Assembly: GCA_029938185.1 (NCBI GenBank)
Contig: JAOZVK010000024.1
Coordinates: 11,877 to 23,856 of the forward strand
DNA length: 11,980 bases
From: Bacteroidales bacterium
Lineage (GTDB): Bacteria > Bacteroidota > Bacteroidia > Bacteroidales > JAOZVK01
Direction: 5' to 3'
Shown here: one piece after another, positions 7,774 through 11,980 of the stretch
How the letters are laid out: each line of letters starts with the position of its first letter
Numbering within the stretch: position 1 is the stretch's first letter
The notes under the pieces: model-generated
The model's input: the letters and a program-made list of their open reading frames with translations, nothing else
What the model was told of the DNA's origin: nothing
Database searches by the model: none
Made by a program: the position numbers and the translations under genes

Positions 7774-8514
7774 TTATGATTTATACATTCTGTTTATTAA
7801 ATTTTCGATAATATACGATTCGGTCTTCGAGTGTAATTTTTCTACTTTTTCTTGCAGATTATGAACAAAATACATTAAAATAATACTAAGAAATAATGCA
7901 ACAAGTGTAGTATCAAATGCGACACTCAATGCCGAAGTAATTTTTTCAATACCGGCTTCTGTTGCTGCATCTTTTGCATATCCCAAAGAATTTGCAATAC
8001 CAATTACCGTTCCTATAAAACCAACCGAAGGAATTGCCCAAGCAACATAACGTATTAAAGATTGTTCGCTTTCTGAATTAGCAAGGTTAATTTTTACTTG
8101 TTCGGAAACGACTTGCAAAGCATCGCTCGGCGATTTATCAGACCTGTATTTGTTACATGCTTTTTTGATTAAATCGGTTAAAAAATAGCCTTCCTTTTTT
8201 TCTATTTCCACAACTTTCATTCTTAAATCGACAACGTCTTGTGGCGATAAAATCCAGTTTTCTTTTTCAGGTAATATTTTTTGTTTGAAAATAGTATGTT
8301 CAATACCAGTATGTTTAAGTTGATTTCTTATTTCGAGCAAGCCAAAAAAGAACAGAAAAAACGTAAACATTTGAATAATACCTGCCGGAAAATCTCCGCC
8401 GAGCATTATGATTACTCTGTTGTCTGGTAATTGATTATGTAACAAGGCTAATATTACTTCCAAAACAATAGCTATACCAAGACTAATCATTACATTGTTA
8501 AATTTATTTTTCAT
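7774..8514 (-). CDS. MotA/TolQ/ExbB-family proton channel subunit
   Basis: This 246-residue protein has four predicted membrane helices (about 8-25, 42-61, 153-175 and 196-217). A cytoplasmic loop of some 90 residues lies between helices 2 and 3 and an amphipathic cytoplasmic tail follows helix 4. The segment AIPSVGFIGTVIGIANSL (160-177) matches the ExbB/TolQ/MotA signature of a proline followed by G-x-x-GTVxGI, and SALSVAFDTTLVAL (194-207) matches the next helix, where small polar residues line the channel. Members form pentamers around a dimer of ExbD/MotB proteins and use the proton or sodium gradient for mechanical work. The partner lies directly upstream. Because the rest of the operon is kinase, phosphatase and FHA genes, the large cytoplasmic loop is a plausible point of phospho-control, which is inference. 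Confidence 0.9.
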   Translation of the reverse strand: MKNKFNNVMISLGIAIVLEVILALLHNQLPDNRVIIMLGGDFPAGIIQMFTFFLFFFGLLEIRNQLKHTGIEHTIFKQKILPEKENWILSPQDVVDLRMKVVEIEKKEGYFLTDLIKKACNKYRSDKSPSDALQVVSEQVKINLANSESEQSLIRYVAWAIPSVGFIGTVIGIANSLGYAKDAATEAGIEKITSALSVAFDTTLVALFLSIILMYFVHNLQEKVEKLHSKTESYIIENLINRMYKS

Positions 8515-8528
8515 TTTTATTTATTTAT

Positions 8529-9455
8529 TTAGTTTAATATTATGTTATTTTCTGTAACTTTTAAAGTTCCGAGTTTTATTCCACCCCCCGAAGTAGGTTT
8601 TGACGTATGATTTAATGTTTGATTATTAAACTTAATTTTCTTCTCTCTTGACGTAAACGGATGTATAACAGCATATCCATCAATATGTGCTGTTCCTGAG
8701 TTTGAATATAAATGATACCAAACTTCATAATTCCCCGGTATAATTTCCAATTGCTGATAAATCATCTCAAAGCGGTCATCGCCCTCAGTTCTTGAAGTAA
8801 CATCACCAAGATAGTTCCCCCAGCTGTATTCTTTATTGCTATAAGAAATCCATTCACCAGTAGCTATATTTTTCATATATAAGTCAACGTCAAGATTTTC
8901 ATTCCATGTGCATATAACTGCAAATTTTGCATTCAATCCAAACATAGATGCACCCGGTCCACCTGCACCTTGTGCGGCTTGTTCCCTTTGTTCTTCTAAT
9001 TCGGCGATTGCCTCTGCAAGTTGTTCTCTTATTTGTTCAATTTCTTCTCTTGTTGGACGGTCTTGTGCCTCTTGTAGTGCTTGCTCAATTTCTTGCAGGC
9101 GTTGTTCCGTTTCTACAAGTTGATTTTCAAGTGTCCTGTTTCTTTGTTGCGTATTTTCAAGCTGTTGCTCTAAATTTTGAGCATGACTGCGAAGAGAATC
9201 CATATTATTACGCATGTTTTCAATTTCTTGTTGTATTTGCTGATACAAAGAATCGGGAACACTGTTTTGTGCAAGTTGCACAAGACTATCCAACTCGTTT
9301 ACACTAACTTCCAAAGAATCAACTGTATCTATAACAGATTGGTCTTCTGCTGTTAATTTCGGAACTATCACAAACAATATAATCACTGCTGCAAGTGCTC
9401 CCGCAAGTAAATCCAAGAATGAAACACTAAATACATTTATTTCTTTTTTTGCCAT
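8529..9455 (-). CDS. ExbD/MotB-like membrane protein with coiled coil and C-terminal beta domain
   Basis: This 308-residue protein starts with KKEINVFSVSFLDLLAG and a single membrane helix (about 13-33). INV...FLD followed by a hydrophobic helix resembles ExbD (INVTPFIDV), which makes Asp15 the likely proton-carrying aspartate of ExbD, TolR and MotB proteins. Residues about 40-162 are a Gln/Glu-rich coiled coil. After a Gly/Ala linker, residues 175-303 form a beta-rich domain beginning ICTWNENLDVDLYM and containing GNYEVWYHLY. The WxxxxDVDLY and GxYxVWxHxY signatures recall DUF2135/YfaP-like domains, and no OmpA-type peptidoglycan-binding domain is visible. The gene is followed after 14 bases by the ExbB/MotA-like partner, so together they probably form an inner-membrane proton channel with a periplasmic stalk. 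The channel role is a family inference; the load driven by the stalk is unknown. Confidence 0.85.
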   Translation of the reverse strand: MAKKEINVFSVSFLDLLAGALAAVIILFVIVPKLTAEDQSVIDTVDSLEVSVNELDSLVQLAQNSVPDSLYQQIQQEIENMRNNMDSLRSHAQNLEQQLENTQQRNRTLENQLVETEQRLQEIEQALQEAQDRPTREEIEQIREQLAEAIAELEEQREQAAQGAGGPGASMFGLNAKFAVICTWNENLDVDLYMKNIATGEWISYSNKEYSWGNYLGDVTSRTEGDDRFEMIYQQLEIIPGNYEVWYHLYSNSGTAHIDGYAVIHPFTSREKKIKFNNQTLNHTSKPTSGGGIKLGTLKVTENNIILN

Positions 9456-9457
9456 AA

Positions 9458-9470
9458 GATTTTTAAATTT
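9458..9470 (-). promoter_or_regulatory. A/T-rich translation initiation tract, copy 1 of a shared 13-mer
   Basis: AAATTTAAAAATC lies two bases before the ATG of the ExbD-like gene and overlaps the stop codon of the FHA kinase half. The same 13 bases occur at 6228-6240, directly before the exported-protein ATG. No Shine-Dalgarno sequence is present, in keeping with Bacteroidota, where A-rich leaders help initiation. In sequence this AT-rich a chance repeat is possible. Confidence 0.35.
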
Positions 9471-10101
9471 ATATAATTATTACTTTTAAAGTTGTGTCGC
9501 CGACCGATATAATGTCATCCGGTTTTATCGGGTAATAATCAATACCGACTTCTTGCGAATTAACATAAGTGCCGTTTGTTGAAAATTTCCATTGTCGGTT
9601 TTGTCTGTTAAATTGACCGTCTCTTATAAACCAGCCTTTTGGATTTGGCAATTTTTCTATGGTTGCATGGTTTCTTGAAATATATAAAGTCATGTCTTCT
9701 TTTATCTCAATTTCATTTTCAACATCATCGTCTTTTCTGCCGATTGTTAATAATCCGTCTTCATCGTATAATAAAATTTTAGATAAATTGTAAGTTTTTC
9801 CGTATTCTTCGCCCTGCATTACTTGTAATCCTAAATCATTTCGGACAGAATTATATCTTTTTTTCGGCGTATAGTCCGGTTTGCCAAGTTTTGTTAAAAT
9901 TTCATCTACATTTTGGTAACGTTCTCTATATTTTGGCTGTAAACAAGTTTCAATTATTTCAACCCAGTAATCCGGTATGTCCTTTCGTAAAGATTTTAGA
10001 TTATCCCACTTTCCTTTATTTAATCTCAATACATATTCCGGTATGTCGTAATCATATTGTAAAGAACCAAAAGGCAATTGTTTTGTTAATATTTCATACA
10101 T
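9469..10101 (-). CDS. C-lobe end of Ser/Thr kinase plus FHA domain (3' half of split gene)
   Basis: Residues 1-70 are the end of a kinase C-lobe: MYEILTKQLPFG, then CLQPKYRERYQNVDEIL with the conserved arginine of subdomain XI. Residues about 95-210 are a canonical FHA domain with GRKDDD (121-126), SRNHATI (142-148) and NGTYVN (176-181), the residues that bind phosphothreonine. The open frame extends upstream of this ATG and carries DNRYFSFGVT, so the ATG at 10101 is an internal methionine of the kinase and probably not a true start. It does lie only two bases after the stop of the upstream frame (TAA-CA-ATG), so coupled re-initiation is conceivable. The FHA domain could let the kinase bind its own phosphorylated loop or phosphorylated partners. 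The domain assignment is strong; whether the two halves are made as one protein is unresolved. Confidence 0.8.
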   Translation of the reverse strand: MYEILTKQLPFGSLQYDYDIPEYVLRLNKGKWDNLKSLRKDIPDYWVEIIETCLQPKYRERYQNVDEILTKLGKPDYTPKKRYNSVRNDLGLQVMQGEEYGKTYNLSKILLYDEDGLLTIGRKDDDVENEIEIKEDMTLYISRNHATIEKLPNPKGWFIRDGQFNRQNRQWKFSTNGTYVNSQEVGIDYYPIKPDDIISVGDTTLKVIII

Positions 10102-10103
10102 TG

Positions 10104-10754
10104 TTACACCGAATGAAAAATATCTGTTGTCGGTAATATTGTTACATTTTTATTTGTCGGTTTTATTTGCTCAGGTGGCATATAAGCATAAGTTCCGAAA
10201 ATTTCCTGCGGTTTTCCGAATCTTATTTTTGTCATACGCATATCTTTGTGTCCGGAAATTCCAAAGTCCGTTAATAGAGCTACATTATTTTTATCAAGTA
10301 AAATATTTTCAGGTTTTAAATCTCTATGCACTTTGCCTTCTTTATGTAATGCTTTCAAACCGAGCAAAATATTATTTGCAATTTTGTTTGCAAAATCAAT
10401 TGAGATAGTTGTATTTATTTGATTTCGCAAATCACCGTTTGGGCAAAAATCCATCACAATATACGGATTTCCTTTTTTCTTTCCGTAGTTTCTTGACTGA
10501 ACGAGATATTTACTTTTTATTTTTCCTGTTTCGTATTCTAATTTAAAACGTTCCATGATTTTTATACGCTGTTCTTGATGTGGAACAGCATATAAATTAA
10601 GCAATTTCAGTGCATAAATTTTCTTTCCGTTTTCTGATACTTTATATACGGAACCGAAACTGCCTTGTCCCAACTTCTGTTGTATTTTAAAGTTGTCAAT
10701 TTGTTCTCCGATTTCTGGCACAAGTCTGTGTGGAATTTCATATTTATCGTTCAT
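10104..10754 (-). CDS. Ser/Thr protein kinase, N-terminal part (frameshifted from downstream FHA half)
   Basis: The 216-residue frame contains most of a Hanks-type kinase domain: glycine loop GQGSFGSV (29-36), ATP lysine Lys50 in YALKLL, catalytic loop HRDLKPEN (143-150, Asp145), DFG (163-165), and the activation-loop end GTYAYMPPEQ (187-196), equivalent to APE. The frame then reads TTDIFHSV and stops. In intact kinases this region reads DIFSFG, as it does in the second kinase of this window. Adding one T to the T5 run at 10116-10120 restores DIFSFGVTMYEIL and joins this frame to the next one, giving a kinase-FHA protein of about 428 residues. All catalytic residues are present, but the helices of the C-lobe after subdomain IX fall in the other frame, so this fragment alone is unlikely to fold. 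No membrane segment is seen, so the protein is probably cytoplasmic. Confidence 0.85.
   Translation of the reverse strand: MNDKYEIPHRLVPEIGEQIDNFKIQQKLGQGSFGSVYKVSENGKKIYALKLLNLYAVPHQEQRIKIMERFKLEYETGKIKSKYLVQSRNYGKKKGNPYIVMDFCPNGDLRNQINTTISIDFANKIANNILLGLKALHKEGKVHRDLKPENILLDKNNVALLTDFGISGHKDMRMTKIRFGKPQEIFGTYAYMPPEQIKPTNKNVTILPTTDIFHSV
10116..10120 (-). other. Frameshift point in T5 homopolymer inside kinase domain
   Basis: The minus strand reads GATATTTTTCATTC here. With five Ts the kinase frame ends in DIFHSV and stop; with six Ts, or after a -1 slip, it continues as DIFSFGVTMYEIL, the expected subdomain IX. The intact kinase at the other end of the operon carries NDIFSFGVSLFEM at the same place. 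A lost base in a homopolymer can be a sequencing or assembly error, a real inactivating mutation, or a site of transcriptional or ribosomal slippage. The bases do not form a standard two-tRNA slippery heptamer. Confidence 0.8.
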
Positions 10755-10765
10755 AATTAGATTAT

Positions 10766-11431
10766 TTATGCATCAAATTCAAATTTTCTGTCACCTATTA
10801 ATATGATGTCTCCTTTTTTGAGTTCAACAGGTTCTGAAATTAATTTAAAAGTTGTTTGTAATGAACTTTTATCCTCAATAAACCATTTTCCGTCAATATT
10901 TTTTATAAGTGCTTGCACTTTACTTGTTATTGTCATGTTGTTTTTTTCCAAGTTATCCCTGTTTAGTTCTACCTCGTCGCCTGAAAACTCTAATTCTTGA
11001 AATTCCTTTTCGCTGTCTCTTGCTATTGGTTTGAAAAAGCATTGTGAATATTTTGGTTTATCCCAAGGGCTTACCGTTCCGGAAATCTTTTTTTTCTTTT
11101 CATTTGGCATATTTTCCTTTTTTGATTTTTCAAGGATTTTTCCGCATTGCGGACATTTAACAGCATCTTTATGAACAGGAAATCCGCACTCAATACATGC
11201 TTTTTGATTTTTATTTAATTGTTGTTTTTCTTCTTTTTTTTCAACAACTGGTTCGTCAAGGTATGGCAAATTTGCATCATTACCTTTTACTGTTCCAGAA
11301 ATTGGGTTACCATTCTGAACATTTGGAACATCGTTTTTATGTCTTACCATTGAACCTTTTAAGGGAGCATTGCATTTTTCACACCTTTCTAAATTGCCAG
11401 GATTATCCCAACCACAATTATTACATCTCAT
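10766..11431 (-). CDS. Double zinc-ribbon protein with C-terminal FHA-like domain
   Basis: This 221-residue soluble protein has two zinc ribbons: Cys3/Cys6/Cys17/Cys20 and Cys79/Cys82/Cys93/Cys96, each with the CxxC...CxxC layout. They are joined by a charged, low-complexity linker. Residues about 142-220 form a beta-rich domain that fits the FHA fold: ELNRDN, then TSKVQALI where FHA domains have SxxHAxI, then DKSSLQTTF near the usual NGT loop, and GDIILIGDRKFEF as the last strands. Several canonical phosphothreonine-binding residues are replaced, so binding may be altered. The short motif ISGTV occurs twice (44-48 and 116-120). No membrane segment or signal peptide is seen. The gene opens the compact operon, 11 bases before the FHA kinase, which suggests an adaptor or scaffold role in the phospho-signalling set. 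The zinc ribbons are clear, the FHA assignment is probable and the adaptor role is inferred. Confidence 0.85.
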   Translation of the reverse strand: MRCNNCGWDNPGNLERCEKCNAPLKGSMVRHKNDVPNVQNGNPISGTVKGNDANLPYLDEPVVEKKEEKQQLNKNQKACIECGFPVHKDAVKCPQCGKILEKSKKENMPNEKKKKISGTVSPWDKPKYSQCFFKPIARDSEKEFQELEFSGDEVELNRDNLEKNNMTITSKVQALIKNIDGKWFIEDKSSLQTTFKLISEPVELKKGDIILIGDRKFEFDA

Positions 11432-11469
11432 AATTTAGTTATTTTAAATGAAAAAATTTATTTTTTTAT

Positions 11470-11913
11470 TTAATCTGTTTTTTTTTTGTTGCGTTGCTGT
11501 TTTTTTTTTTTTGAATTGTTTATATCATAAATATTAGAACCTCTAATTGCTTCGGCTTTTTGGGCATATTCAATAACAATTTTTACGGGCGAGGTGTAAC
11601 TGGAATGAATAAAAAACACTTCACCTTTTTGTAAAAGTAAAAAACCAACATGACAATTAAGTCCTATTGTATATAAGCCTTCTTTACAATTTTGCTTAAC
11701 ATATTCTGTCATTTTATTTGATTTTACATTTCTAAGGACTATAAGTGAGTCATTTAGTTGAAGGCTTTTTGCAATATCAAACGAAAATGCTTGGGCAAGC
11801 CTGTAACGGTTTAGTTTTAAATTGGCATGAAGCAAAACATTTGATACAAAATAACTACATCCAACTGTCCCTTCTTGAGGAATAGCCGAATAACCACGAA
11901 TATCCCATTGCAT
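11470..11913 (-). CDS. NlpC/P60-like cysteine hydrolase candidate, 5' end doubtful
   Basis: A 147-residue protein with a possible Cys/His catalytic layout: Cys19 in GTVGCSYFV at the start of a predicted helix, and His88 in NCHVGF at the start of a beta strand, followed by FIHSSY around 102-107. This order and spacing fits papain-fold peptidoglycan or amide hydrolases of the NlpC/P60 or CHAP type, but the match is from memory of the fold and no substrate can be named. The tail (134-147) is lysine-rich and encoded by A-rich tracts, so it may be non-native. The chosen ATG is the first available. The frame stays open upstream to a TAA at 11959-11961, and the residues just before the ATG (PPHWYG) look like a natural continuation into MQWD, so the true N-terminus is probably lost or frameshifted. 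It lies 38 bases before the main operon. Existence of the coding region is likely; its function is moderately uncertain. Confidence 0.6.
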   Translation of the reverse strand: MQWDIRGYSAIPQEGTVGCSYFVSNVLLHANLKLNRYRLAQAFSFDIAKSLQLNDSLIVLRNVKSNKMTEYVKQNCKEGLYTIGLNCHVGFLLLQKGEVFFIHSSYTSPVKIVIEYAQKAEAIRGSNIYDINNSKKKKQQRNKKKTD

Positions 11914-11948
11914 GCCATACCAGTGAGGTGGTCTTATAAAAATACGAG

Positions 11949-11956
11949 CAAAAATA
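11949..11956 (-). promoter_or_regulatory. Possible Bacteroidota -7 promoter box (TATTTTTG)
   Basis: On the minus strand TATTTTTG matches the TAnnTTTG -7 element of Bacteroidota housekeeping promoters and lies 35 bases upstream of the ATG at 11913. No TTG-type -33 element is seen in the few bases left before the window edge, and the sequence is so AT-rich that a chance match is plausible. If real, it would start the transcript just upstream of the Cys/His gene and could serve the operon below. Confidence 0.3.
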
Positions 11957-11980
11957 GCTTATTTAAGTTTTTTATTAGTT

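Noticed and set aside
8948..9307. Open frame of 119 codons on the plus strand
   Set aside because: It is antisense to the Gln/Glu-rich coiled coil of the ExbD-like protein, whose repetitive codons keep the opposite frame open. Its Leu/Val-rich translation has no domain signature.
7774..9455. Complete Zorya defence system
   Set aside because: Only the channel pair resembles ZorA/ZorB. There is no ZorC, ZorD or ZorE helicase or nuclease here, and the stalk protein lacks an OmpA-like end.
59..11913. Type VI secretion threonine-phosphorylation locus
   Set aside because: Kinase, PP2C and FHA proteins are shared with that pathway, but no Tss structural gene is present in the window.

Overview
The window is AT-rich (roughly 30% GC by eye) and every supported gene lies on the minus strand, so transcription runs from high to low coordinates. 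Start codons are preceded by A/T-rich tracts with no purine-rich Shine-Dalgarno sequence, one TAnnTTTG-type promoter box is visible, and the protein families (zinc ribbon plus FHA, PP2C plus WG repeats, kinase plus TPR) fit an uncultured member of the Bacteroidota. This assignment is inferred from style and was not tested.

In order of transcription: a small Cys/His protein resembling an NlpC/P60-type hydrolase, with a suspect 5' end (11913-11470); a double zinc-ribbon protein with a C-terminal FHA-like domain (11431-10766); a Ser/Thr kinase with a C-terminal FHA domain, split into two reading frames by one missing T (10754-10104 and 10101-9469); an ExbD/MotB-like protein with a long coiled coil and an unusual C-terminal beta domain (9455-8529); an ExbB/TolQ/MotA-like channel protein (8514-7774); an FHA-transmembrane-trypsin protease (7759-6251); an exported protein of unknown function (6227-5136); a nucleotidyltransferase-fold protein (5134-4589) overlapping an 80-residue orphan (4592-4350); a PP2C phosphatase with a membrane segment and WG repeats (4363-2459); and a second Ser/Thr kinase with a membrane segment and TPR repeats (2440-59). 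From 11431 down to 59 the gaps are 1-23 bases or overlaps, so this is almost certainly one operon. The first gene is 38 bases upstream and may or may not belong to it.

The set contains two kinases (writers), one phosphatase (eraser), three FHA or FHA-like domains (readers of phosphothreonine), a predicted proton-driven membrane channel, and a membrane-anchored serine protease. Three of the proteins share one plan: cytoplasmic signalling domain, single membrane helix, then a different C-terminal module (trypsin, TPR or WG). My working model is a phosphorylation-controlled envelope machine in which cytoplasmic phosphorylation controls a proton-driven rotor-like complex and a periplasmic protease. 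The channel pair recalls Zorya ZorA/ZorB, and the kinase/PP2C/FHA set recalls the threonine-phosphorylation switch of type VI secretion. No other genes of either system are present here. Defence, stress sensing and envelope homeostasis remain open possibilities.

The plus strand has no convincing gene; its open frames are mirror images of the minus-strand genes. There is no stretch over 300 bases without a gene, and no tRNA, rRNA, CRISPR array or insertion sequence was seen.
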